Assembly (NCBI GenBank): GCA_965278945.1
Contig: OZ257128.1
Span: forward strand, 1 to 64,000
From: UBA10649 sp965278945
Lineage (GTDB): Bacteria; Actinomycetota; Actinomycetes; S36-B12
Direction of reading: 5' to 3'
DNA: 64,000 nucleotides
Shown here: positions 16,559 through 24,989 of the stretch, piece by piece
Layout: the number at the start of each line of letters is the position of its first letter
Position numbering within the stretch: position 1 is the stretch's first letter
The notes under the pieces: generated by a model
The model's database searches: none
What the model saw: the letters and a program-made list of their open reading frames with translations, nothing else
Told to the model about the DNA's origin: nothing
Program-made: the position numbers and the translations under genes

Positions 16559-17382
16559 AGCTCGGGGAAGAAGGTGAGGTCCAGGGCCTTTCGCAGGAAC
16601 GGCACTCCGCTTGATCCTCCGGTTCCGCTCTTGGATCCGATGATCCGCTCCACGGTCTTCAGATGACGGAACCTCCATAACTGGAAGTTGTCCTCGACAT
16701 CGACAAGTGCCTCGCAGGCTTCGTACTCCTGCCAGAACTCATGGGAGTGCTCGTAGATCCGGGCGAAGACGGGAACCAGGTCCGGGTGCAGTGCCCACGC
16801 GTCACGCACGTCCCGTTCCAGGATCCCCCCGGGAACTTCGTGTCCCCGACGATGCAGGAAGCGTAGGAACTCGTCGTACAGGCTCGGTTCGTCAAGGAGC
16901 TCGACGAGAAGCGCTTGAACTTGAGGATCGTGGTCGAACACCTGGAGCATGTCCGCGCTCTTGTTGCCGAGGATGAACTCGACGGCTCGATACTGCCAGG
17001 ACTGGAACCCCGATGAGCTCTGGAGGAAGGATCGAAACTCGTTGTACTCACTGGGGGTCAGCGTTGTCAGGACCCCCCATTGCTCGATGAGAGTGTGCTG
17101 GATGTGCTTGACGCGTGCGAGCCCCTTGAGAGCGGGGGAGAGGTCGTCGTCACGCAACCGCGCACGCGCCTCACGAAGTTCGTGCAGGAGCAACTTCAGC
17201 CAGAGCTCGGATGTTTGGTGCTGGATGATGAAGAGCAGCTCATCGTGGCGTGGGGGAGAGCTCAGCGGCTGCTGCGCCGAGAGAACGAGATCGAGTCGGA
17301 GATACTCGCTGTAGGACATCGCCTGCCTGAAGTCCCGCTGCACGCCCTGCTCGAGGTCGCGAGTACTACCCGGCTCCGTCAC
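16528..17382 (-). CDS. kynA: tryptophan 2,3-dioxygenase
   Basis: A 284-residue haem dioxygenase, of usual length for bacterial TDO. It catalyses the first step of tryptophan breakdown, to N-formylkynurenine. Conserved blocks include MSYSEYLRLDLVL, LLFIIQHQTSELWLKLLLHEL, SGFQSWQYRAVEFILGNK and LWRFRHLKTVERIIGSKSGTGGSSGVPFL, the last containing the haem-ligand histidine. The GTG at 17382 has GGGAGG four bases upstream. It starts 20 bases after copC on the same strand, and no kynureninase or formamidase gene is nearby. Confidence 0.92.
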   Translation of the reverse strand: MTEPGSTRDLEQGVQRDFRQAMSYSEYLRLDLVLSAQQPLSSPPRHDELLFIIQHQTSELWLKLLLHELREARARLRDDDLSPALKGLARVKHIQHTLIEQWGVLTTLTPSEYNEFRSFLQSSSGFQSWQYRAVEFILGNKSADMLQVFDHDPQVQALLVELLDEPSLYDEFLRFLHRRGHEVPGGILERDVRDAWALHPDLVPVFARIYEHSHEFWQEYEACEALVDVEDNFQLWRFRHLKTVERIIGSKSGTGGSSGVPFLRKALDLTFFPELYAVRAEIGD

Positions 17383-17402
17383 GGTGCCTCCCGGCTCTCA
17401 GG

Positions 17403-18083
17403 CTACTGATCTGCTGCTCCGCGCGCAGCGTTCCGAATGACTGTCGATCCCTTGAGGACGACTATCGAGTAGTCCTTGCCCTCAAGTGTCGCGGTCATGG
17501 TCCATGTCCCAGCGACGGGAAGGACTCCTGACGCGGACGAGGTGCGGCCTGCGCCGATAACGGGCCAGGTGATCGGTTCGAGAAGACGTGGGTTCGTCCA
17601 CTCCACCTCGCCGGACGTCGCCCGGTGCGCGAACGTGACAGTGAGCGGCCCAGATCTGCTGCCGCTGAGAACCGAGGGGACCGCCGGCGTCGTGCTAAGC
17701 GCGACCTTCGATCCGCGTGGTCCTTGCCTGCCCACACCGAACGAGATGGCCCCGGCCACGGGATGTCCGTCATCGGAGACGACGTGCCAGGTCACGGCGT
17801 AGCTGCCGCGTGCGAGTGATCGTGATGGCGTGACGGTCAGCCGTGTCCCGGACATCGTCGAGCTTGACGGAACCACTGCCCCGGCATTGTTGACGATCGC
17901 GGGCTTCTGGACGTCGAGCGTGACGGGCTCACCGAAGGTCACGGTGATCACCTTTGGTGCGGAGGCTAGCTGAGCACCGTTGCGTGGACTGCTGCTTGTG
18001 ACGTCTGCGTGGGCGTGCGCGACTGCTGGGCTCACCATGATGATGAGTGAGCCCAGCAGTGCGGCCCCAAGGGCTCGGCGCAT
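17403..18083 (-). CDS. CopC-domain copper-resistance protein
   Basis: A 226-residue exported protein. After the signal peptide (ending AVAHA) the mature N-terminus begins HADVTSSSPRNGAQL, giving the N-terminal histidine expected in CopC-type Cu(II) sites, with a second His in TWHVVSDDGHPVAG. A further beta domain follows, without the membrane segments of CopD or YcnJ. It lies four bases downstream of the YcnI gene and 20 bases upstream of kynA, in one apparent operon. Confidence 0.83.
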   Translation of the reverse strand: MRRALGAALLGSLIIMVSPAVAHAHADVTSSSPRNGAQLASAPKVITVTFGEPVTLDVQKPAIVNNAGAVVPSSSTMSGTRLTVTPSRSLARGSYAVTWHVVSDDGHPVAGAISFGVGRQGPRGSKVALSTTPAVPSVLSGSRSGPLTVTFAHRATSGEVEWTNPRLLEPITWPVIGAGRTSSASGVLPVAGTWTMTATLEGKDYSIVVLKGSTVIRNAARGAADQ

Positions 18084-18087
18084 CGGT

Positions 18088-18831
18088 CTACTTCACGACC
18101 GGGGCGGCGACGGTGATCGACGGGGCCGGCATCGCGAGCGAGGCCGTCGAGCCGGGAGCCGGGATCTCGACCCAGCCCTCGGTACGTGCGATCGAATTGC
18201 CGACCACGCGATCGCCGACCTTCGCCTGCACGTCGCTGCCTTCGGGGACCTTCGACGTTGCCGTGGTGACCGTGAACTTCCCGTCCGCGCCTACCGACAC
18301 CGGGCGGATCGTCAGCGGGACGTCATCGACGAACAGTGAGACTGCCTTCCCGGCATAGGCAGGCAGGAACCCGGTGATGGTCGCCGTCTTTCCCGAGCGA
18401 GCCACCTTCAGTTCGGCGTTGCAGACCTGCACCGACTGGAAGTAGAACTTCTGAGAAGCCACGCCCGGAGCCAGTTTCGGCCAGGTGAGTCGGATGCCGA
18501 AGTCGTCGAACTGATCGTCCGGGAGCGATCCGCGCGACCAGATGATGGTCTTGCCGTCCGACGTCAGGTTCCAGCCAGCCTTCGGCTGTGCCTTCACGTT
18601 CGTCACGCCGTCGGGCACGGTCACGGTGAGGGTGTTGGTGGCATCGCCGCCGCAGCCATGACCGGGACGAAACCAGAAGGCGCTGCTGCTCCCGGCAGTG
18701 GGGGTTCCGCCGCCAAGGTCGATGCCCATGTGGGCGCTTGCCGGGCCAGCGATCGCAATCACCGCACTGGAGGCGGCGATTGCCGTAGCCAAGCCGAGTC
18801 GCGCGTTACGAGATCTGAAAAATGCGTGCAT
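18088..18831 (-). CDS. YcnI-family (DUF1775) copper-binding protein
   Basis: A 247-residue secreted protein. The signal peptide ends PASAH, and the mature sequence starts HMGIDLGG, placing a histidine at the N-terminus as in the mono-histidine copper site of YcnI. FWFRPGHGCGGDATNTLTVTVPDGV supplies the conserved DUF1775 core. A C-terminal extension after about residue 160 resembles a beta-sandwich without a final membrane anchor. GAAAGG precedes the ATG. It sits between a His-containing membrane protein gene and copC. Confidence 0.85.
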   Translation of the reverse strand: MHAFFRSRNARLGLATAIAASSAVIAIAGPASAHMGIDLGGGTPTAGSSSAFWFRPGHGCGGDATNTLTVTVPDGVTNVKAQPKAGWNLTSDGKTIIWSRGSLPDDQFDDFGIRLTWPKLAPGVASQKFYFQSVQVCNAELKVARSGKTATITGFLPAYAGKAVSLFVDDVPLTIRPVSVGADGKFTVTTATSKVPEGSDVQAKVGDRVVGNSIARTEGWVEIPAPGSTASLAMPAPSITVAAPVVK

Positions 18832-18875
18832 GGAAGTACCTTTCGAGAGTCAAGGAGAATGAGAATGCGGTTCAG

Positions 18876-19424
18876 CTACCGAGTTGTCGGAGGACCGCGA
18901 CCTTGAATCGAGGAGGCAAATTCCCAGGCGAGGAACGGCATGGGCGAGCGTGCCCAGGAAGCGTTCGCACCATCGAGGACTGGGGCTAGCTCTGGGTTCC
19001 ACGTACGTGTGAGATCGGCGAGGAAGCGAAGCCACCGATGCAGGAGATCCTCGCCGTAGGCCAGCACCAGCACTACGAGAGCAGTGGCGACCGAATGGCC
19101 AACCAGCATCCGCGGGGACGGGGTGAGCGAGGCTCCGTCGCCGTGAGCGCCGTGCCCGAAACCCACCACGAGCAGAACGTGGGCGAGCACCTGCGTTCCC
19201 ACGAGGTAGCTCAGGAGCGTGATGGTGCTCAGTCGGCGATCGGCAAGCGACGCGCTGAGCACCACGAACAGCGGGAGCAGGACCAGCAGTGCTGATGCGT
19301 CCGGCAGGGACCCGCCATGGCCGGCCGCGTGACCCGCGGTCGTGATCAGCAGGACCGCGGAGCCAAGGAGCAATCCTCGTGCCGCGCGGGCGATTCCCGA
19401 GAACCGACCCCGAGGAGATGTCAC
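18876..19424 (-). CDS. membrane protein of the copper operon
   Basis: A 182-residue protein with four membrane helices and histidines clustered in loops (GHAAGHGG, near residue 30; VGFGHGAHGDGA, near residue 90; LLHRWLRF). This distribution suggests metal handling. It opens the minus-strand operon with ycnI-like, copC-like and kynA genes. I do not recognise the family. GTG start at 19424 lies six bases after a TAGGGT hexamer. Confidence 0.65.
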   Translation of the reverse strand: MTSPRGRFSGIARAARGLLLGSAVLLITTAGHAAGHGGSLPDASALLVLLPLFVVLSASLADRRLSTITLLSYLVGTQVLAHVLLVVGFGHGAHGDGASLTPSPRMLVGHSVATALVVLVLAYGEDLLHRWLRFLADLTRTWNPELAPVLDGANASWARSPMPFLAWEFASSIQGRGPPTTR

Positions 19425-19430
19425 ATCAGG

Positions 19431-19436
19431 ACCCTA
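19431..19436 (-). promoter_or_regulatory. -10 element, leaderless (copper operon)
   Basis: TAGGGT on the minus strand, six bases before the GTG at 19424, no Shine-Dalgarno present. It is the likely promoter of the whole membrane protein - YcnI - CopC - kynA set. Confidence 0.55.
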
Positions 19437-19453
19437 TCGACGGGGAGACGGGA

Positions 19454-21523
19454 CTACGTGGCCGCTGTCGAGCGCTGCTTCGACAACTGGCGCTGCCCGA
19501 TGAGGACTGCCGCGAGGTAGAGGCCGGCTGCGACGACGAGCAGCAACTGGTAGCCGAGCAGGAGCGACAAGTACTCCAGGCAGCCGCCGATCATCGCGCC
19601 GAACAGGTTCGCCGCGAAGGCCGCGGTCGGGTTCGCCGAGTCCTTGAACCGGGAGGTGAACAGGAGGTTGGCGAAGAAGATCGGCATGAACGCGAGAACT
19701 GCTGCCGCGAGCAGCCGCAGGGGCACCGGGAGTGCGAGCAGCGAGGAGTTCGGGATGAGGAACGCGAGAAGCAGCGACCCGAACAAGGCCGTCACGATGA
19801 ACGGCCGCGGTATGTCACGTTTGGCTCGGCGGGTGACTTCGATTGCCGCGAGCACGGCCAGCAGGACTCCGGTGAAGACGAGCGCATTGACGAGCCATGT
19901 CGTGCCGAACAGGAGCGCGAACGTGGTAATCGACCGGGTCTCGAGGAGCAGGAATGCCGCGCCCATGAAGAAGAGGTCGCCGTAGCCGCGCATGTTGCGA
20001 AGCGGGCCGCCGAAGATGCGAACGCCGATCAACGATGCCCCGATGATGAGGGCGATGATGAGCAGGTACAGCGTCGGGATCGTGCGCTCCTTGAGGTACA
20101 GGAACGGGTGGTCATCGGTAGCGGGCGTCGGAACGTCCTGGCCCGCCGCAAGGACTGCGGCCCTGTCCCACGTTGCCCCGGGTGCGCAGATCGCGCTGTC
20201 CGCGTTCTTCCCGATCGTCACTGCGGCTACCGACTGCATCGCCGTGAATGTGTCAAGGCACGGTGCGTGCCCGTAGACCTCGTCGACCGTCCCAGCGAGG
20301 CGGTTGATCAGCCATGGCTCGCGGTAGTAGTTGTACATCGCGAAGACGCCGTCGTCGGTGAGGTGGTCGCGTGCGGCTGCCATCGCCTGCTCGGTGAACA
20401 GGTACGACTCCAGGCGAAGCTGCGAGGCGCCGGAGACGAGAGTTAGCGAGTCGGGGAGGGCGAACAAGATGAGGTCGTACTTGTCGTCGCTTCGCGACAG
20501 GAACGCCCGCCCGTCGTCGATGTGAACCGAGACCCGCGGATCGTCGTACGGATTGTTGGGGTTGAGCTCGATTCCGATCTGCTGGATGCGCGGGTCGATC
20601 TCCACCGCGTCGACGTGCTTCGCGCCGTTCGCGAGTGCCAGGGCAACGTCGGTGCCCGTCCCAGCGCCGACAATGAGGACGTTGTTCAGCGGGTTGCCTA
20701 CCGCGCGCTCATACGGTCGCGCGTACATCGGCTCGACCTTGAGCCGTTCCTGCGCATCCATGACGTTCTGGTGCGGGATGCCGTTCACCTGGATCTTGGT
20801 GAACTCCTGGGTGGTTCCGACGTTGTAGCTCTCGGTCGTCACCTTGTAGTAGGGCGACCACGAGACTCCCGCGGCCAAGGACTCGAACACCAGCGCGCCG
20901 ATGATCACCACCATCGCGATCCGGCTTACCCACGGCAGCGTGAATCCATACAGCGCCCACAGGACGATCAAGGTGACGACGGGCCAGATCCACGACGGGG
21001 CGCGAAGGAAGGCGATCAAGGTGAACGCCAGGGTTCCGCCGATCGAGCCGATGATGTCCCAGCGGTAGGCGTCGAGCGCCTTGAACTCCCGGAACGCTCG
21101 TCCGGTGATCTCGCCGAACATCGTCATCGTGATCGCTACGACGATGAACACCAGCGGCAGCGAGACCCACATGGGCAGGCCCGTCGGCTGCACGGTTGTG
21201 AAGTAGATGAGATCTGTCGATGAGCCGTCGAGCTTGGCGGGGAAGAACGAGATGAACGCGACGAGGAACAGCAGGCCGATCGGGACGTAGCGGCCCATGT
21301 CGCGGGGCATGCGCGAGCGTAGGAAGCCCAGGCCGATGCCGAGGAAGGACGCCAGCAGGATGAGGTTCGAGAAGTAGGACAGGTGCAGCAGGTTCGCACC
21401 GGTCCAGCGGATCAGCGCGAGCTGGACGAACAGCATCAGAGCGCTGGCCGCGATCAGTCGCCAGCGGCCCGTGAGCACCCGGCGGTAGGCGGGCGCATTG
21501 CTTTGGGTCGCGGTCGAGGTCAC
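19454..21523 (-). CDS. membrane protein with fused spermidine-synthase-like domain
   Basis: A 689-residue fusion. About seven membrane helices precede a Rossmann methyltransferase/aminopropyltransferase-like domain (NVLIVGAGTGTDVALALANGAKHVDAVEIDPRIQQIG, then DDGRAFLSRSDDKYDLILFALPDS; about 285-450), and another six or seven helices follow. Similar spermidine-synthase-like membrane proteins are widespread but uncharacterised. The D in FALPDS and the DDGRAFL motif match the family's nucleoside-binding part. GTG start six bases after TAGGGT. It lies alone between the copper operon and the thiamine transporter. Confidence 0.75.
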   Translation of the reverse strand: MTSTATQSNAPAYRRVLTGRWRLIAASALMLFVQLALIRWTGANLLHLSYFSNLILLASFLGIGLGFLRSRMPRDMGRYVPIGLLFLVAFISFFPAKLDGSSTDLIYFTTVQPTGLPMWVSLPLVFIVVAITMTMFGEITGRAFREFKALDAYRWDIIGSIGGTLAFTLIAFLRAPSWIWPVVTLIVLWALYGFTLPWVSRIAMVVIIGALVFESLAAGVSWSPYYKVTTESYNVGTTQEFTKIQVNGIPHQNVMDAQERLKVEPMYARPYERAVGNPLNNVLIVGAGTGTDVALALANGAKHVDAVEIDPRIQQIGIELNPNNPYDDPRVSVHIDDGRAFLSRSDDKYDLILFALPDSLTLVSGASQLRLESYLFTEQAMAAARDHLTDDGVFAMYNYYREPWLINRLAGTVDEVYGHAPCLDTFTAMQSVAAVTIGKNADSAICAPGATWDRAAVLAAGQDVPTPATDDHPFLYLKERTIPTLYLLIIALIIGASLIGVRIFGGPLRNMRGYGDLFFMGAAFLLLETRSITTFALLFGTTWLVNALVFTGVLLAVLAAIEVTRRAKRDIPRPFIVTALFGSLLLAFLIPNSSLLALPVPLRLLAAAVLAFMPIFFANLLFTSRFKDSANPTAAFAANLFGAMIGGCLEYLSLLLGYQLLLVVAAGLYLAAVLIGQRQLSKQRSTAAT

Positions 21524-21529
21524 CGCGGA

Positions 21530-21535
21530 ACCCTA
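21530..21535 (-). promoter_or_regulatory. -10 element, leaderless (spermidine-synthase-like gene)
   Basis: TAGGGT on the minus strand ends six bases before the GTG at 21523. Confidence 0.5.
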
Positions 21536-21552
21536 ACAAGCATTGAAGGCGA

Positions 21553-22194
21553 TCACGAAGGCGTCCGGGGAAGGGTGATGACGCTGTCGGCCATTGCCGC
21601 TGCCTCCGCGGCGTCGTGGGTCACGTGCAGCGCTGCGGTTCCCTCGTGCCGCAATGCTGCCGCGACCTCGATCGCGAGCCTCTGGCGCAGGTCGGCGTCG
21701 AGTGCGCTGAAGGGCTCGTCGAGAAGAAGCACCGCCGGTCTTGGAGCCAGCGCGCGAGCCAGGGCGACGCGTTGAGCCTGGCCCCCGCTCAGCTCATCGA
21801 CCGGCCGGTCCTCGTACCCGGAAAGCCCGAGCCAGTCGAGCAGCTCGGATGCACGGATCCTGGATTGCGCGCGCGACTGCTTGTGCCGGCGTAGGCCGTA
21901 GGCGACGTTGTCGCCGACGTTGAGGTGCGGGAACAGCAGAGGCTCCTGGAAGATCATGCCGATGCCGCGCCGGTGGATCGGCATGTCGGTGACGTCGACG
22001 CCGTCGACGCGGATGCGACCGCCGAGGGCTGGGGTGACACCCGCGAGCGTGGCAAGGAGAGTCGACTTCCCGCTCCCGCTCGGCCCGACGATGGCGACGA
22101 TCTCGCGTTGCTGGACGACCAGGTTGATCCCGCTGGCGAGGACCGTCGAGTCGTAGCCGATCGATAGATCGGTGACGGCGAGGCGCGCCGTCAC
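21553..22194 (-). CDS. thiQ: thiamine ABC transporter ATP-binding protein
   Basis: A 213-residue ABC ATPase. Walker A is GPSGSGKST, the Q-loop region MIFQEPLLFPH, the signature LSGGQAQRVALARAL and Walker B VLLLDEPFSALD, with the switch histidine in LHVTHDAAEA. The short length without a C-terminal regulatory domain is typical of ThiQ. The GTG start overlaps the permease stop (GTGA). Third gene of the riboswitch-controlled operon; it energises uptake of thiamine or a thiamine phosphate. Confidence 0.83.
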   Translation of the reverse strand: MTARLAVTDLSIGYDSTVLASGINLVVQQREIVAIVGPSGSGKSTLLATLAGVTPALGGRIRVDGVDVTDMPIHRRGIGMIFQEPLLFPHLNVGDNVAYGLRRHKQSRAQSRIRASELLDWLGLSGYEDRPVDELSGGQAQRVALARALAPRPAVLLLDEPFSALDADLRQRLAIEVAAALRHEGTAALHVTHDAAEAAAMADSVITLPRTPS

Positions 22195-23777
22195 CGGGCA
22201 CCAACCGCGGTGCGCGGCCTGTTCACGCCGAGTCGATCGATGACGAGCACCATGGCCAGTGTCAGGAGAACGAGCACGACGGCGAGCGCCGCGGCAACCC
22301 CGTACGACTGCTCGCCTGGCCTGCTGAGAAGTCGCACGATCTGGACCGGGACCGTCGGACTGCCTGCCCGTGCGAGGAACGAGGCCGCGCCGAACTCGCC
22401 GAGCGAGACCGCACCGGCCAGTGCCGCCGATGCGAGCATCACCACCTTCAGCACGGAGCCGTATGTCGTGACGAATGCTCTCGTCGGCCTTGCCCCCAGC
22501 GACGCCGCGACTGCGAGTCGCCGAGCGTCAGTCCCGCGCAGGGCGGGGGCGACTACCGCGACAACGAGCGGCACAGCGACGAGCGAGTGGGCGATGGGCA
22601 CGAGCAACCCGGTGCCTCGCAGGTCGAGCGGAGCACGTCCGAAGGCCAGCAGGGTGCCCAGCCCCAGCGTTGCAGCAGACACCCCGAGCGGAACGACTGC
22701 GACAAGCGCGATGACGCGCGTGCGGCCGTCGCTGAGGACGGCAACCGCGGCGAGGCCTCCGACGACGCTGGCAATCAGCCCGGCGACCAGGGCGTAGCTC
22801 AGGGACATCCCCAGTGCGGACAAGGGCGATCCGATCCGGGTGGTGCCCGAGTCCACCGAGCCCAGTGCTGCCCACCACGAGGTGGTCCACGCGCCTTGAG
22901 CTCGCAGGGAGTCGACGACCAGCGCGACGATCGGAGCCGCGACGACGATGACCGTGACCGCAACAACGGCACGAATCGCCAGGCCCATCGCGTCGCGCGG
23001 GATCTGCCGCAGTTGCAACGGCCGCATGACCCGCCTCGGTGTCTTGCGGCTTGCGATCGCTCCCGCGATCAGCACGACGCTGACGAGGACGAGTTGGATC
23101 ACCGCCGTGGCCGCGGCGCCGGGGAAGTCGAGGAGGACGGATGTCTGTCGGAGGATCTGCGACTCGAGCGTTCGCGTGCTCGCATCTCCGAGGAGCAGGA
23201 CGATGCCCAGGGAGGTGAATGAGAAGACGAACACGACTGCTGCACTCGACGCGATTGCGCCTCGAAGGCTGGGCAGGGTGACAGTCCTGAATGCCTGCCA
23301 TCGGGTCGCCCCAAGCGTGCGAGCGACGTTCTCGTAGTCGTCGTCGAGTTGAACCCATTGCGCGCCGACGATGCGCGCGACAACGGCGAGGTTCACGTAT
23401 GCATGCGCGATGACCACGAGAGCGAATCCCTGCGGCAGCCCGGTCCCGAGCAGGCTCCTGAAGGCGAGCGCCACGACAACCGTGGGCAGTACGAAGGGAA
23501 CTGTCACCATCGCCTGAGTGAGGGCCCGACCCCTGAAGCGGTACCTGGACACCACGTTCGCAATGGGAAGGCCGAGCGCGAGGGCGAGAGCCGTGCTCAC
23601 GAGGGCTTGGACTGCGGCGAGTCCGGCCACCTGCCACGTTGACGCCGACATCAGGCCCGCGAGCCCGCCATCGGCTCCCACCCGGATCCCCAGCGTCGCG
23701 AGCGGGTAGATCAAGAAGGCCGCGAGGAAGGCGGCCGGGACGATCCACGCCCAGCGCAGCCAGCGGGGTGCGTTCAG
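22191..23777 (-). CDS. thiP: thiamine ABC transporter permease
   Basis: A fused double permease of about 528 residues with roughly 12 helices and two EAA-type loops (near ENVARTLGATRWQAFRTVTLP and RRLAVAASLGARPTRAFVTTYG), like ThiP. The start is unusual. The first helix (RWLRWAWIVPAAFLAAFLIYPLA) needs codons upstream of the first standard start, TTG at 23714. The frame runs back to a CTG at 23777 that overlaps the stop of thiB as CTGA, and no ATG or GTG is available. I therefore take CTG as the probable start; a TTG start would remove most of helix 1. Confidence 0.82.
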   Translation of the reverse strand: MNAPRWLRWAWIVPAAFLAAFLIYPLATLGIRVGADGGLAGLMSASTWQVAGLAAVQALVSTALALALGLPIANVVSRYRFRGRALTQAMVTVPFVLPTVVVALAFRSLLGTGLPQGFALVVIAHAYVNLAVVARIVGAQWVQLDDDYENVARTLGATRWQAFRTVTLPSLRGAIASSAAVVFVFSFTSLGIVLLLGDASTRTLESQILRQTSVLLDFPGAAATAVIQLVLVSVVLIAGAIASRKTPRRVMRPLQLRQIPRDAMGLAIRAVVAVTVIVVAAPIVALVVDSLRAQGAWTTSWWAALGSVDSGTTRIGSPLSALGMSLSYALVAGLIASVVGGLAAVAVLSDGRTRVIALVAVVPLGVSAATLGLGTLLAFGRAPLDLRGTGLLVPIAHSLVAVPLVVAVVAPALRGTDARRLAVAASLGARPTRAFVTTYGSVLKVVMLASAALAGAVSLGEFGAASFLARAGSPTVPVQIVRLLSRPGEQSYGVAAALAVVLVLLTLAMVLVIDRLGVNRPRTAVGAR

Positions 23778-24853
23778 CGACCCATCACCGTTCCCCAGTC
23801 GGCAAGCCAGCCGGACACTCCATCGGCGACCTGCTGCGGGTCAAGCTGCAGGGGGCTCGCGACGGTCGCGGCGAACTTCGTGAAGACCTCCGGCAGCGGG
23901 GTGTTGGCTCGGGCCGGGAAGACGAACATCGACAAGGGCAGGTCGGCCTGGACCTCGGGCGACAGCAGCCAGTCGACGACGGCTCCCGCGGCCTGCGGGT
24001 TCTGCGTTCCCGCGAGGACGCCGGCGTATTCGACCTGGCGGTAGCAGCCGTCGGTCATGACCGACGTGCTCGGCTCGGTGGGCTTCGGATCGCTCGCGTA
24101 GACGATCTCGGCGGGCGGGCTGGTCGCGTACGACACCACGAGGGGCCGATCGCCCTTGCCGCCACCTGCGGTGAACTGGCCGGTGTACGCGTCAGTCCAC
24201 GACCCGGCCACGGATACCCCGTTGTCCCTCAGCTTGTGCCAGTAGTCCTGCCATGAGTCGGGGTAGCGGGCGATCGTCGCGAGCAGGAACGCCAGGCCGG
24301 GGGAGGAGGTTCCCGGATCCTCGACCACGAGCAGGTCCCGGTACTCGGGCTTGGCGAGGTCATCGAGTGTTGTCGGGGCCGCGATGCCCTTGTCCGCAAA
24401 GTACGAGTCATCGATGTTGACGCATACGTCGCCGAAGTCGATCGGGGTGAGCATTCCGTTGGCTGTGTCCGTCGCGAGCTCAGGCCGAAGTTCGGCCGCG
24501 TCGGATGCCGTGTAGGGCTCGAAGACACCGCCGGCCAGTGCTCTGGACGCAAGGGTGTTGTCGATGCCGAACATCACGTCGGCGGTCGGTGACCCGGCCG
24601 CCAGGATGGCGCCGGCAACCATCGTGCCCGCGTCCCCCGCAGTGACGATGTCGAGCGAGATGCCGGTGCGCGCGGTGAACTCCTCCTTGAGCGCGTCACT
24701 GACGACGAAAGAGTCGTGCGCGAGCAGCGTGACGCGAGCCGGAGCCCCTGGCTGCGTCGATGAGTTCTCGCTTGCCGCCGATCTGCAGGCGGCGAGGGTC
24801 AGCGCAACCGCGATGATGATGGCAATTGGTCCGATTGGTCGTTGAATACGCAT
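23774..24853 (-). CDS. thiB: thiamine ABC transporter substrate-binding lipoprotein
   Basis: A 359-residue binding protein with a lipoprotein signal (LTLAAC, Cys near 22) and the ThiB/TbpA-type sequence VTLLAHDSFVVSDALKEEFTARTGISLDIVTAGDAGTMVAGAILA, plus DVMFGIDNTLASRAL and LTPIDFGDVCVN. It binds thiamine or its phosphates outside the membrane. It is first in the operon with thiP and thiQ. A TPP riboswitch ends just upstream, with GGAGGG seven bases before the ATG. Confidence 0.88.
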   Translation of the reverse strand: MRIQRPIGPIAIIIAVALTLAACRSAASENSSTQPGAPARVTLLAHDSFVVSDALKEEFTARTGISLDIVTAGDAGTMVAGAILAAGSPTADVMFGIDNTLASRALAGGVFEPYTASDAAELRPELATDTANGMLTPIDFGDVCVNIDDSYFADKGIAAPTTLDDLAKPEYRDLLVVEDPGTSSPGLAFLLATIARYPDSWQDYWHKLRDNGVSVAGSWTDAYTGQFTAGGGKGDRPLVVSYATSPPAEIVYASDPKPTEPSTSVMTDGCYRQVEYAGVLAGTQNPQAAGAVVDWLLSPEVQADLPLSMFVFPARANTPLPEVFTKFAATVASPLQLDPQQVADGVSGWLADWGTVMGR

Positions 24854-24860
24854 GGCCTAT

Positions 24861-24943
24861 CCCTCCGCTGGCATTACCCAGATCAGGTTCATGGGTCGGT
24901 GGGAGCGGCCACCCTCTCAGCCCGCCGATCTCGCGAGCTCCCC
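24861..24943 (-). promoter_or_regulatory. TPP riboswitch (THI element)
   Basis: Read on the minus strand the element begins GGGGAGC, contains the conserved GGCTGAGAGGGT and ACCTGATCTGGGTAATGCCAGCG blocks in order and spacing, and ends GGAGGG. The sensor 3' end itself supplies the Shine-Dalgarno of thiB (GGAGGG at 24866-24861, seven bases before the ATG). Ligand binding would therefore hide the ribosome binding site directly. No terminator hairpin with a T run separates it from the gene. Confidence 0.95.
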
Positions 24944-24989
24944 TACTGCGCATCACAGTAGTACGGCGCTCATTTTTGCGAGGTGGGTG

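Noticed and set aside
24852..24989. Start of the Lrp gene at ATG 24852.
   Set aside because: That segment is the complement of the TPP riboswitch and lacks Lrp homology.
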